Assembly: GCA_035772735.1 (NCBI GenBank)
Contig: JASDFA010000016.1
Coordinates: 168,397,001-168,461,000 of the forward strand
Reading direction: 5' to 3'
From: Datura wrightii
Taxonomy: Eukaryota > Streptophyta > Magnoliopsida > Solanales > Solanaceae
DNA length: 64,000 bases
Part shown: positions 22,619 to 34,430 of the stretch, in pieces
Numbering within the stretch: position 1 is the stretch's first letter
Layout of the letters: each line of letters opens with the position of its first letter
Program-made: the position numbers and the translations under genes
Notes under the pieces: model-generated
The model's database searches: none
What the model was told of the DNA's origin: nothing
What the model saw: only the letters and a program-made list of their open reading frames with translations

Positions 22619-23941
22619 TACCAGGGTTGACTATGTGTTTCGGACGTCGATAATCCGAGAGTTCGGATATTGCATGAGGCACATGGTACCAGATATTCTA
22701 TTCATCCAGGATCCACAAAAATGTATCGGTATTTGAGAGAAATCTATTGGTGGGATGGTATGAAAATATTGCGGAGTTCGTAGCAAAATGTCTAAATTGC
22801 CAGCAAGTGAAAGTCTAACATCAAAGGCCGAGAGGCGTACTTCAGGATATCAACATCCCCACTTGAAAGTGGGAAAAGATTAATATGGTTTTTGTTACAG
22901 GCCTACCTCGTACTCGCCGACACTATTACTCCATTTGGGTAGTGGTAGACAGGTTAACTAAGGCTGCACACTTCCTACCGGTCAAGACCACGGATTCAGG
23001 GGATGATTATGCTAAGTTGTATATTCGGGAGTTGGTTCGACTTCATGGAGTTCCCTTGTCTATTATCTCAGACCGAGGTACTCAGTTTACCTCTCAATTC
23101 TAGCGTTCTTTTCAAAAAGGACTTGGCACGCAGGTTAAGCTCAGTATAGCCTTCCATCCGCAAACAGATGGGCAAGCAGAATGAACCATTCAGACCCTTG
23201 AGGATATGTTGAGGGCATGTGTAATGGACTTTAAAGGTAGTTGGGATGATCATTTACCCTTGATCGAGTTTGCTTATAATAACAATTACCACTCTAGTAT
23301 CTAGATGGCACCGTTTGAGGCTCTTTACGGGCAAAGGTGTAGATCTCCTGTCGGATGATTTGAGGTTGGCGAGGTAGCTAATGTAGGACCAGATTCGGTT
23401 CATGAGGCAATAGTGAAGGTTCAGTTGATAAAGGACCAGTTGAAAACCGCTCAGAGTCGTCAAAAATCGTATGCTGATGTGAGGAGGAGGGATTTGGAGT
23501 TTAATGTGGACGACTGGGTATTTCTAAAGGTATCTCCCATAAAGGGAGTCATGCAGTTCGAAAAGAAAGAGAAACTCAGTACCTGCTACATTGGTCCTTA
23601 ACGGGTTATGAGGAGAGTTGGTAAGGTGGCGTATGAGTTGGACTTGCCTTCAGAATTGGCTTCATTTCATCCCGTATTTCATGTATCGCTCTTGAAAAAG
23701 TTCTTGGGTGATCCATATTTAGTAGTCCCGGTAGACATCGTTGGTTTAAGGGATAGCCTCAACTATGAGGAAATTTCGATGGAGATCCTGGATCGTCAGG
23801 TTCGAAGGCTGAGGAACAAAGAAGAATCTTCAGATAAAGTATTATAGAGAAATCAGCATGTTGAGGGAGCTACGTGGGAAGCCAAAGCATATATGATAGT
23901 TAAATACCCTCATTTGTTCCCTACCTGCTCAGTTTCAGTTT
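22619..23941 (+). pseudogene. pol: D2 integrase with chromodomain
   Basis: HHCC domain (HEAHGTRYSIHPGS..., CLNCQQVK) at about 22665-22815. The core contains VVDRLTKAAHF (first Asp), IISDRGTQFTSQF (second Asp) and HPQTDGQAE (Glu). GPF/GPY-like C-terminus follows with a stop in place of the Tyr/Arg (about 23600). Chromodomain at about 23765-23930 (EILDRQVRRLRNKEESS, WEAKAYMIVKYPHLFP). Stops at about 23101, 23183, 23302, 23357 and 23845. Confidence 0.9.
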
Positions 23942-24155
23942 GAGGTATCAGTTTTGCTCTTAAACCTTTAATAACCTTTTCCTGTTCAGTTCGTGTGTAC
24001 AAGTTTGTTTTATGATAGGAAATATGTATGTGGTTTCTGAATTGATCTTAGCTATGTAGTTCCTTTCATAGGTAGTCATTCCGTCAGTTTTCGGCTTAAA
24101 TGACCAGTAATTGTATATGGTGATAGCTTGTTTCTGAGTTTTTTGCATGTTTCTA

Positions 24156-24190
24156 ACATTCTAGGACGAATGTCCCCAAAGGGGAGATAT
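24156..24190 (+). other. PPT-proximal hairpin and polypurine tract of D2
   Basis: ACATTC / GAATGT stem around TAGGAC (24156-24173), then CCCCAAAGGGGAGATAT to the LTR. The core TTCTAGGACGAA differs by one base from the Athila core TTCGAGGACGAA. Confidence 0.8.
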
Positions 24191-25426
24191 TGTTATACCC
24201 TGGGAACCCAAGGATCAGACCCGGAAGTGAAAATGGAGAAAAAATGAAAATTCGCACCAGGTCACAGAACGAACCGTGAGGTGAGTTGTGAGGTGACTCG
24301 TGGTCAGCATGGTGTGGCAAGGCCTGAGTAAGGAGGCCACGGGCTTGACCATGAGTTGTGGTCAGACCTCACGACTCGTGAGGTCACTCATGGTCAACCC
24401 TGGAGGATTGGCAAGTTGGGATGGGCAGTGTAGGCCACGGAAGGTGACCACGAGTCGTGGTCTGACCTCATGACTCGTGAAGTCACCTGTGGGGTTCCCT
24501 TGGATGTTTGGGCAGTGGACTCAATGGACTATGGCCACGAGTCATTCGCTATGGCAATGACCGGTTAGGTCCCTCGTGGGGACTGGCGACCAGAAATTTC
24601 CTGCATTTTAATATGGGTGTTTTTGTAATTTCCTAAGTCCATAAGGCCTAAACTACGTCATTTTGGATATGTTTCTGAGTTAGATAAGTTGGGTTAAGCC
24701 CTTTATGCATGCCCATTCTCATTCAAAAGATTAGAGAGGTATTTGGGAGATTCAAGGCCTTCTTCCCCAAATTTTCATCAATTTCTTTGTGGATGTTCAA
24801 GGTACTTTAAGTCCATCCATTCCCAGGTATGTAGGGTTTTAAAATGGGTGGAATTCTTCCTCGCCCATGCCCAATTTTGATTAAATCATGAATCCTCCTT
24901 TTCAAGTTCTATGGCGTTTTACCCAAATGCATGAAAATGTGATTTCTCTTTATGGGTATGACTTAATGGAGTTTTAATTATTGAATTATGAACGATGGGC
25001 AGGTTTTATATTATTTTCTTTAAAATCATGTTTCAAGATTTTAAATCCAAAATGCCCATTTGATGAAAGTTCATGGAAGTTATGATTTACAATTAATATG
25101 CAATATTTTGAATTTATTGATGACGGAAAAGCATGAATTCAAGTTACCCATGTTTATGAGCATATTTTGAAAGAATTGAATATGATGAAGTATTGGGGAA
25201 TGCCCACATGTTAAAGAATGATTTATGATTTATGAAGTGAATTACATGATTTATCGATTTATGATGTTGGCCGATGAAAAGGGCCTATGATTCTTAGCTA
25301 AGCATGTTTTAAAGGGGATCCATGATGATAAATGTTATATTCTAGCTAATGAATCTTAATGCATGATGTTTTTGATTCATGTATGAGCCTATATGCTTGT
25401 TTTTGGGAGCCGTATATAGCACCGAC
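24191..25426 (+). repeat. 3' LTR of D2, truncated
   Basis: Collinear with the first 1.2 kb of the LTR at 17547, starting TGTTATACCCTGGG. It stops at GCACCGAC (25426) and jumps to integrase sequence. CGAC (25423-25426) is shared by both parents of the junction, indicating microhomology-mediated deletion. U3 palindromes are at 24280-24560. Confidence 0.92.
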
Positions 25427-26313
25427 TTCATGGATGACCTTGTCTATTATTTCAGACCGAGGTACTCAGTTTACCTCCCCATTCTGGCATTCTTTTCAAT
25501 AGGGACTTGAGACTCAAGTTAAGCTCAGTACAACCTTTCATTCTCTAACGGACGGCTAGGCGGAACGAATAATTTAGACCCTCGAGGACATGTTGAGGGC
25601 ATGTGTGGTGAATTTCAAAGGTAGTTGGGATGACCACTTTCCCTTGATCGAGTTTGCTTATCACAACAGCTATCACTCTAGTATCCAAATGGAACTATTG
25701 GAGGATCTTTACGGGAGGAGGTGTAGATCGCCTATCGGATGATTTGAGGTTGGTGAGGCAGCTATGATAGGGCTCGACTCGGTACACGAAGCTATGGTGA
25801 AGGTTCAATTGATAAGGGACAGGCTGAAAACTGCTCAAAGTCATCAAAAGTCATATGCGGATGTGACAAGAAGAGATTTGCAGTTTGAGGTTGACGATTG
25901 GGTATTTATAAAGGTATCTCTCCTGAAGGGAGTCATACGGTTTCAAAAGAAAGGAAAACTCAGTCTCCGCTATTGGTCCTTACCAGGTTATGAGGAGAGT
26001 TGGTGAGGTAGCTTATGAATTGAACTTTCCATCAGAGTTAGCTTCAGTTCACCCCGTGTTTCATGTGTCTCTCTTGAAAAAGTGCTTGGGTGATCCATCT
26101 TTAGTTTCCCAGATGGAGAGTGTTGGTGTGGGAGATAGCCTCGGTTATGAGGAAATTCCAGTTGCAATCTTGGATCATCAGTCTCGGAGGCTGAGGAACA
26201 AAGAAGTGGCTTCAGTGAAGGTGTTTTGGAGAAACCAACATGTTGAGGGAGTTATGTGGGAAGCCGAAGAGGCTATGATGGCTAAATACCCCCACCTGTT
26301 CCCTACCGCTTAG
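25427..26313 (+). pseudogene. pol: D3 integrase fragment with chromodomain
   Basis: Begins within the catalytic core (second Asp region, SDRGTQFTSPFWH-like). It continues through the GPF/GPY region (DWVFIKVSLLKGVIRFQKKG), a frameshift near 25975, and a chromodomain (VAILDHQSRRLRNKEVASVKVFWRN, WEAEEAMMAKYPHLFP) ending at TAG 26311. It differs from D1/D2 more than they differ from each other, so D3 is a separate older copy. Confidence 0.88.
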
Positions 26314-26532
26314 TTTAAGTTTGAGGTATCAGTTTTTGCCTGAATTCTCTAATCAATTTCCAAATTTAGTTCATGTGCACAAGTTTGAAATATGTTATGA
26401 TAAATGTATATGACGTCTAAATTCAGTTCAACTATGTAGTTCATTTCAGAGGTAATCATTGCGTCAGTTCTCGATTAAAATAATTAGTATTGGAGTATGA
26501 TAATTGTTTGTTTTTGTTTTCTGCTTGTTTCT

Positions 26533-26568
26533 AACATTTGAGGATGAATGTTCCCAAGGGAGAGATAT
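26533..26568 (+). other. PPT-proximal hairpin and PPT of D3
   Basis: AACATT / AATGTT stem around TGAGGATG (26533-26552), then CCCAAGGGAGAGATAT to the LTR at 26569. Confidence 0.75.
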
Positions 26569-28844
26569 TGTTATACACCTAGAATTCAAATATCGGACTC
26601 AGAAGTTGAAATGGGGAAAAACTGGAAAATGGCCTAGCAGTTGCTGAACGAGTCACTAAACGACTCGTGAGAAGACCCCACGAGTAGTCAAGTGACTCGT
26701 GGAAAGGTCTGGAGTGAACAAGGATATGAGGTCCCCACGAGTGAAGTAACGACTCGTGGTCAGCCACCATGAGTCGTCATGTTGATCATGGGTGTGGAGT
26801 TGGGGTATTTATGGGAGGTTATCTAGTGTACCTAACGAATTGGACCCCACGAGTCGTGGCCAGTCCTAACGACTCGTGAGGTGAGTTGTGAGCAGGCAGG
26901 TTGAAAGTAAGGCAGTGTACATGACGGAAGGTGACCATGATTCGTGGTCTCGAGGAACAAGTCGTTATGTCCCCCATTACGAGCCCCAACAGATCAATTA
27001 ACCAGTGCACTTGACGGGCAACTCGACGAGTCGTTGCCCGTCCCAACGAATCGTCAGGTCACCCGTTAGGTTCACCTGGCAGTGTTTTCCTGCAAATTTA
27101 GTAAGGATCTTTTTGTAATTCCTAAGCTCCTAAGACCTATGCTACTTCGTTTAAGGCTTGATTTAGTAGGTTTTTAGTAGGGGAAAACCTATCATAAGCC
27201 ATTACTCTCACACATGCAAGTTTAAAGGTTTGAAGGGAAGGTTCAAGGTGAAAACTCAAGGTTTCCAATTGGAATGTCAGCTGGGCAATTACAGGGTGTT
27301 AGAATTCACCATTCCCAGGTATGTAAGGCTATGAGTGGCTGGTTTCTTCCACACCCATGCCCATTCCCTATAAAAATGTGATTAAATTGTCTATGATCAA
27401 GTATGGGGGTTTTCCCAATTGCATGATTCTTCAATCTCTATACATGGGTATGTTTAGATTGAGTTTATATTGATGATTTATGAAGCTTGTGCTCTAACTT
27501 GTTTTCCCTCATAAAAATTATTTTCCAAAATTTGAATCTAAACGCCCATGGTGAAGAGTTCATAAAGGAAGAGATTTATGATAAATGTGTGATGATTCAA
27601 AACATATTTCTGAAACTACCCATGACTGTGTTGATGTTTTCAAAATGAATTGATTAGATCCAAGTATGATAAAACTTTGGGTGATGCCCACATGTTGATT
27701 TAAGGTGATGATTTTCCTGACATAAGCTTACCACATGGTGTGAAGTGAACTTTCGTCAATTATTATTATTATAAATTCTACTTGTGGTATGTTGAGTGAA
27801 TATATCTATACACAGCTTACCACATGGTTTGAGTAGATGCTCCTATGATTAAGCTTGTGGTATGTTTCGAAATAAAGCTTCTCATATGCATGATTTCCTA
27901 AGTGAGATGTAGATCATTATTGAGATTTGTCAATAGACAATGTTAAGCTTCGTTTCATACGATGTTGAGTTATGCATGATTTCATGTTGAGCTTCGTCAA
28001 TAGACGATGTTGAGCTTCTTTATATACTATGTAGAGCATTACATGTTTTGGGAGAAGAGTCTAGCACCGAGCAGGTTAAGGGTCGATTACCCTATGCCCC
28101 AGAGCTACGCGCCAATGTAGGTTGATACTATTATATTATTGGGACCTCCCTCGTGAGCTATCCCCTGCCCGATTGGCCCTTCAGCTTGATACCGATATCA
28201 TGGTATCGTCCATCACCCTGGAATGGTTATGGACGGCTCTACCCACTTGAGTGTGATAGTTGGGACCTCGTAAGCTCTATCGTGGTATGTCGGTTAAGTG
28301 ACGAGTCTCCCACTATCTATATTATTCGAATTTGCATATTCATTACTCATGATGATCACTTATGCACACACGCTCAAAAAGAAAAGTCTGACTCATTGTT
28401 TAGCTTTTGATATAAATGTTACGTTTTAGCTTTGAGTCATTCGAGTTAGTCATGATGTTCTAAAGCTATGCATGATCACGTTATGATAAGAGCACGATTG
28501 CAGAATGAATGCATATAGCCTTCTACGTACTCTTAAAGCTTATGATATGTATGAGTTGCTTAAAATGATATATTTTACTTAAGAGATTTTACTTACCTCG
28601 CATACTCAGTACATTCCACGTACTGACCGCATACTTTCTATGCTGCATCATTTCATGATGTAGGATCCGGTTCTCAGGTTCATCCCTATTCATAGTCGCT
28701 TACTTGAGTTAGCACCTGCTTCATTGGTGAGTCCTCACCTTTCGAGGACTAGACTTTCTGTAACCTTGGATGTATTTTCAATTTCAGTATTGTTGAGCTA
28801 GTTGGGGGTGTTGTCCCTTTAGCTCATCCAGATTAGACGCTTAT
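26569..28844 (+). repeat. 3' LTR of D3, left part (interrupted by element B)
   Basis: Tekay-type LTR starting TGTTATACACC. Its U3 palindrome cluster is at 26640-27065. The R-like stem-loops are at 28607-28625, 28644-28662 and about 28729-28752. Element B splits it after CTTAT (28840-28844); it resumes at 41728. It belongs with the LTR at 60323 rather than with those at 17547 and 24191. Confidence 0.9.
27720..28040 (+). repeat. Degenerate tandem and inverted repeats inside D3 LTR
   Basis: AGCTTACCACATGGT-type and CTTGTGGTATGTT-type segments alternate at about 27725-27865 as inverted copies. GTTGAGCTTCGTCAATAGACGAT-like units recur at about 27925-28035. No coding potential. Confidence 0.7.
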
Positions 28845-30269
28845 TGATCTTGGGCAGATTTATATGCCCAAGTGATACTCAAACGTATCATTTTCGCCTT
28901 GTTTATTGTGCAATGTGTATACATTTTCATGTAATTGGTAATAAAATGTGAATTTATACTAACCAACATGATTAGCATTGTTTTGCAGGTAAAATATGAT
29001 TTTTAGGAGCTAAAATGCATGTTGGAACAATATCGGAGTTGGACTTGGATGCAAGCATGGAAAAGACATTGGAATGCACAATGTAAAGGGGCTCCGCGAT
29101 GGATCCATGCCACGCTACCATCGCGGAGGCACACTGCCTGGAGGGTGATTTAATTGGCAATTTCCAGTGAAGCCTCGCGACAGCTCCGTGGCACGGAGAT
29201 AAGCCTCCGCGTTGGCCTCCGTGCCACGTTGAGGCTATATTCCAGGACCCTGGATTTCCAGTGAGGGTCCGCGTCCACGCCGTGTCACGGAGGCAGTGCT
29301 CCGCGTTGGCCTCCGTGACACGTTTCTTGTTATTTCGGGAAAAATTCCCAATAGTATAAATAGAACACTTAGGCTTATTTTTAATTAATTCAGACTTGGT
29401 GGAGCAAGGACGTGGGTTAGAGGCAGTTGAGGGACGAAAAAGCTAAGGGTTTTTCTCTCTTTCTTTCTTCTTTCAATCAATTGTTTGTATGATTAACACT
29501 TGTTTTAGGATGATTAATCTACAAATGAGTGGCTAATTCTCTTCCTTGCTGAGGTTATGAACAATGGAGATGAATTTTGATTGTTAATTATATGGTTTTT
29601 CATCTTCTTCTTCTATGTTGTTCTATTAATTCTTGTTTCTACTGCATTAGTGTGTGGCCGACATTAATGTACATCTAAAAAGTCCAATTTCACTCGAGAG
29701 AGCACGAAATTGGAAAGTTGTGAATTAATAGGGTATTGTTCTTAGCTTGATTTGGAAAAATTGTGTTTTGATGTGCTTTCCTGATAGAAATATACTTGAA
29801 AGCCGTATTAGTCAATTTAGGAACCGGAATTGGATTGATAGGTCATAAATCGCATTTGATCACAGAAATGTAGACGAATGGTTTATGATTCTAAAGTGAG
29901 ATTAAATACGAGAGTTTTAATCTCTAGGCTAATGTTCTTGGCTAGCAACATGAAGAGAAGAATAACCGAATTATGATTATAATCAAGTTCATTACTTGTT
30001 CTTAACCTTGGCATGCTCATATCCATAGTTTCAATTCACAGTAGATATTTGTTAATAGTTTAGTATATAGTATATAAACAAAATTATTTAACTTTTGGTT
30101 ACGTTGTTGTCAGCATAATTAGAAGTAAAGCTAGAATATATTATAGTTAAGCAATTTTACTTATCCAGAGTCTCCTTGGTTCGATACTTGGCTTACTTAG
30201 CCACTTTATTACTCGTTTGACCACGTGCACTTGCGTGTCGGTTTTAACCTATAACCAAAGCACCGGACA
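28845..30269 (+). repeat. 5' LTR of element B
   Basis: 1425 bp, TGATCTTGGGCAG to CACCGGACA. U3 has a string of inverted repeats at 29088-29325: CTCCGCGATGG / CCATCGCGGAG, CGTGGCACGGAG / CTCCGTGCCACG and CGTGTCACGGAGG / CCTCCGTGACACG. A TATA box follows about 30 bp later. Confidence 0.97.
29355..29362 (+). promoter_or_regulatory. TATA box of B 5' LTR
   Basis: TATAAATA, immediately after the U3 hairpin string; likely core promoter for the genomic RNA. The 3' LTR copy is at 40808-40815. Confidence 0.75.
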
Positions 30270-30275
30270 AGTTTT

Positions 30276-30293
30276 TGGCGCCGTTGCCGGGGA
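30276..30293 (+). other. Primer-binding site, tRNA-Asp type (element B)
   Basis: TGGCGCCGTTGCCGGGGA, six bases after the LTR end. It matches the complement of the plant tRNA-Asp 3' end, as in Athila elements. Confidence 0.92.
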
Positions 30294-30521
30294 GACTAGG
30301 CAATTGGTGAAATTGTGTTAAGTGTAAATTTACTGTATTTTTGTTTTATTTTCTTAAGTGTTGACAACTTGGTCTTAGCCTGTATTTTGCAGACTTGATT
30401 TCTGTGAACACTGGCAAAGGACAAGGAGCTGGTGGAATCTTATACAGAGCCTGAACGTGAATTTCATAGTAAACGCAGAGAAGCTCTACAAAAGAAGCTG
30501 CAGTTGCTCAGACAGTCTATT

Positions 30522-31946
30522 ATGGAGCAACAAAATCCACCGGTTGTTAGGGTAGTGTTAGTGCCCGATGAAGCAGCAGCAAGGCCGGTTCGCGTGGTGG
30601 CAATCCCACATGCCAACAATGTACATTCAAGTATCCACAAACCAGAGCCTGGAGGGAGGTTTGAATTGAAGCAGAACATGGTGCAACTATTGCACATAAG
30701 CGGGCAATTTACCGGTCTCCCTCATGAAGACCCACAACAACATCTCCAGAATTTTTTGGAGATAATTGACACTTATATACCCGCTGGAGTGTCACCTGAT
30801 TATGTTTGGCTCACACTATTTCCGTTTTCCCTACTTGGTGAAGCCAAGAGATGGTTAAAAGCTGAACCACCAAATTCTATATCAACGTGGGATGATCTAG
30901 CACGAAAGTTCTTGATCAGATTTTTTCCTTCTGGTAAAACAGCCAGACTTAGAAGTCAAATTCTAAGTTTCAAATAGAGGGAGGGAGAAAATTTGTATCA
31001 AGCCTGGGAAAGATTTAAATCCATGTTGCGGGACTGTCCTCATCATCATCAGTCCAATGAGGTGTTGGTACACACATTTATTGAGGGTTTGGAACCCCAT
31101 ACTAAAATTTTGTTAGACTCAGCAGCTGGAGGGCAAGCGCTGGAAAAGACTTATGAGGAGCTGTACACTTTTCTCAACCGGATTTCACAGGGCAATCCAG
31201 AATGGAATGCTGATTCACCACGAGGTGGAGCAAGGAAAGCAGCAGGAGTGCTTGAAGTGGATGGATTTACAGCTATCGCTGCACAGATAGCTGCCTTGCA
31301 GAATCAGTTGAACAACCACTTCAGCAATATGAACTTGAACCAGCCTTCAGCTTCAGTCAATGCGGTCCAGCAAATGTGGTGTGAAGTGTGTGGTAGCAGT
31401 GAGCACTCAGCTGAGTGCTGTGGAGCAAACCCAGATTCGGTTAACTTTGTGGGCAATGCACAAAGAAATCAGCAGCAGTTTGGTAGTGGCTACAACTCAA
31501 ATTGGAGGAATCATCCAAATTTTTCGTGGGGTAGCAACAACCAACAAGGCCAAAGTTCGGGTCAGGGTATGCAGAGAAATCAAGGAGGGCAACAGAACTA
31601 TCAATCCCAATTCAGAAATCACAATGCCCCTCCTCCACCACCATCACCGACCATTGAAGAAATGTTCAAGACCATGATCGCTAATCAGGTACAATTGCAG
31701 GCTGACTATGTTAAATTGGTAGCCGAAGTGAAGAACAATCAATTAGCGACCAAGGCTCTTGAGTATCAATTTGGGCAATTTGCTAGTGCCCAAAATACAA
31801 GGCCCAGAGGAGGACTGCCTAGCGACATGGATCCTAATCCGAAGCAGGTAAATGCAATGACCACGAGGAGTGGTTTGCAGTTGAAGGAGGTGGAACCGGA
31901 AAGACGGCCTCAAAAGTCAGGAGCAGCAGAAGTTGAGGAGGAATAA
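30522..31946 (+). pseudogene. gag: Element B gag, two nonsense codons
   Basis: The first AUG after the PBS is in frame at 30522 (MEQQNPPVV), and the leader 30294-30521 has no ATG, so this start is preferred. The frame is open back to 30408, and coding-like sequence (EREFHSKRREALQKKLQLL) precedes the AUG. Capsid-like region with HEDPQQHLQNFLEI and LIRFFPSGKTARLRSQI. Zinc knuckle CEVCGSSEHSAECC at about 31383-31425. Stops: TAG 30975-30977 (A reads CAA) and TAA 31944-31946 (A reads CAA). Protease follows in the same frame. Confidence 0.9.
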
Positions 31947-32051
31947 TGTTCTGATAGGGGGAAGACCAAAGAAGCGGAATCAGAAAGACCTCCACCCCCA
32001 TTCCCTCAACTACTCAAGAAACACAAGGAGCAGGCGTGTTTCAAGAAATTT

Positions 32052-32603
32052 ATGGAGGTGCTTAAACAGGTACATGTTAATTTACCTCTTGTTGATGTCT
32101 TGCAGGGAGTGCTAAAATATGCCAGATATATTAAAGACATCGTGGCCAACAAAAGTCGTTTGACTGAGTATGTCACGGTAGCTTTGACAGAGGAATGCAC
32201 TTCCCGAATTCAAAATAGACTGCCCACGAAGCTGAAAGATCCTGGAAGTTTTACTATCCAGCTGACTATTGGGCAGAGTATCCGAGCTCATGGATTATGT
32301 GACTTGGGGGCGAGCATAAATCTGATGCCATCTTCGGTATTCAGAAAGTTAGGTTTGGGGAGTCCTAGACCTACAACCGTAATCTTGCAGCTAGCAGACA
32401 GATCCTTAGCTAGGCCGGATGGCATTGTTGAGGATGTGCTTGTGCAAGTGGGCTCCCTCATTTTTTCGGTCGATTTTATTGTTCTGGATTTTGAACCAGA
32501 CGCTGAAGCCCCATTTATTTTGGGACGACCCTTTTTGGCAACCGGAAAAGCATTAATCGACGTGGCTGCGGGTCAACTACAATGCAAGAACATGACAAGG
32601 TAG
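32052..32603 (+). pseudogene. pro: Element B protease domain, frameshift at its end
   Basis: Retropepsin-like: CDLGASINLMPSSVF (catalytic Asp) at about 32300-32345 and FILGRPFLATGKALIDV at about 32513-32565. A 1-bp loss at about 32575, relative to element A, moves the downstream pol out of frame and ends this reading at TAG 32601-32603. It would process the Gag-Pol polyprotein. Confidence 0.88.
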
Positions 32604-33990
32604 AGGTATTTGATGTGCTAAAAGCCATGAAGCTGCCAGCTATAAATGAGGAGCTTTCGAAAATTAGTGTGGTTGAACATGGAGAAATTAGGCAGGTTGT
32701 TGAATCTCAAGACCCATTGGAAAGAGCGTTGACGCATTCTGATCATTTTGGGGATAGAGAAGCTTGTGGAATGGTCCAATTGTTGAATGGAGCACCTAAT
32801 CATCCGAGGAGACAGGAATTCAAGTCATTGATGTGATCACTAGAGCCGTTGCCGAAACCGTCTATTGAGGAGGCACCGAAATTGGAGCTGAAAGAATTGC
32901 CTCCCCATCTAAAATATAACTTTTTGTGGGAGGGGGAGACGTTACCAGTTATCATCTCTGCAGACTTAACGGAGGCATAGGAAAAGGCAGCATTGGGTGT
33001 CCTCGGAAAGAGTAAGAAAGCAACGGGTTGGCAAATGTCTGACATTCAGGGTATCAATCCAGCTTTCTGCACACATAGGATATTCATGGAGACAGGAGCC
33101 AAACCAACCGTTCAGCCGCAACGGAGACTTAATCCAGCAATGAAGGATGTGGTAAGGAAAGAAATAATCAAGTGGCTTGATGCAGGTGTGGTCTACCCAA
33201 TTTCAGACAGTGAGTGGGTCAGCCCCGTTCAATGTGTTCCTAAGAAAGGGGGTATGACTGTAGTCACCAACGAGAAAAATGAGTTGATCCCTACTCGAAC
33301 CGTCACAGGCTGGCGGATTTGTATGGACTACAGAAAGCTAAATGAAGCCACGAGGAAAGATCATTACCCCATCCCTTTTATTGATCAAATACTTGATAGG
33401 TTGGCAGGACATGAGTATTATTGCTTTCTTGATGGGTACTCTGGCTATAACCAAATAGCCATAGCTCCTGAGGATCAAGAGAAGACGACTTTCACCTGTC
33501 CTTATGGGACATATGCTTTCAGGCGGATGCCGTTTGGGTTATGCAATGCACCCGCCACATTCCAGAGATGCATGATGGCTATTTTCCATGACATGGTTGA
33601 GGATTTTGTTGAGGTATTTATGGATGATTTTTCTGTTTTCGGTAATTCGTTTTCTACTTGTTTGTAGAATCTTGACAGGGTGCTGGCTCGATGTGAAGAA
33701 TCCAACCTTGTGTTAAACTGGGAGAAATGCCACTTCTTAGTGAAGGAGGGAATTGTCCTGGGCCACAAAGTGTCTAAAAAGGGGTTGGAAGTCGATCGTG
33801 CTAAGATCGAGGTCATTGAAAAATTGCCACCACCAGTGTCAGTGAAAGGTGTACGCAGTTTTCTGGGGCATGCAGGATTCTACAGACGGTTCATCAAAAA
33901 CTTTTCCAACATTTCTAGACCACTATGCAGACTGCTAGAAAAGGAGGTAAAGTTTGAGTTGAACGATGAATGTGTTACAGCATTTGAAAA
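32582..33990 (+). pseudogene. pol: Element B pro-RT linker and reverse transcriptase
   Basis: Linker from 32582, with TGA at 32834 and TAG at 32978. RT: GWRICMDYRKLNEATRKDHYP, FLDGYSGYNQI, FRRMPFGLCNAPATFQRCM and the catalytic FMDD at 33617-33628, intact. TAG at 33665-33667 lies shortly after. The thumb continues (HKVSKKGLEVDRAKIEVI, VRSFLGHAGFYRRFIKNFS). Very typical Athila/Tat-branch RT. All parts from 32582 share one frame. Confidence 0.93.
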
Positions 33991-34430
33991 ATTGAAGCAA
34001 AAATTGATAGAAGCACCTATACTTACTTCTCCTGATTGGGAACAACCATTTGAGCTGATGTGTGATGCCAGTGATGTGGCTGTGGGAGCCGTATTGGGAC
34101 AAAGGAAAAATAGAGTTTTTCATTCTATTTATTATGCAAGCAAAACACTGAATACGGCTCAGAGCAATTACACTGTCACAGAAAAGGAAATGCTAGCTCT
34201 GGTATTTGCATTTGATAAATTCAGGTCCTATTTGGTGGGTTCGAAAGTTGTGGTGTACACTGATGATGCAGCTATTCGATACCTATTCAACTAGAAGGAT
34301 GCTAAGCCCAGATTGATTAGATGGATCTTATTGTTACAGGAGTTCGACCTTGAGATTAGAGACAGAAAGGGGAGTGAGAACCAAGTAGCAGATCACCTAT
34401 CACGACTGGAAAGTCGGTCGCATGTGATGG
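33991..34430 (+). pseudogene. pol: Element B RNase H
   Basis: FELMCDASDVAVGAVLGQ (first Asp), NYTVTEKEMLALVFA (Glu) and VVYTDDAAIRYLF (Asp, with D replacing the usual H after it). TAG at 34292-34294 follows directly; downstream sequence DAKPRLIRWILLLQEFDLEIRDRKG continues the frame. It would degrade the RNA template during reverse transcription. Confidence 0.92.

Larger units (their letters stand above)
19647..24190 (+). mobile_element. Tekay/Del-like chromovirus D2, internal region
   Basis: Complete internal region from PBS to PPT, very close in sequence to D1 but 555 bp shorter in gag. It shares inactivating changes with D1 (stop at the start of RT, 2-bp loss before the RT active site). 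Bounded by the full LTR at 17547-19646 and a truncated LTR from 24191. All domains carry stops, so it is non-functional. Confidence 0.92.

Noticed and set aside
28153..28410. 85-codon ORF in the D3 LTR
   Set aside because: Falls in conserved LTR sequence of the TCCACTTGAGTG type that is non-coding in the other LTR copies.
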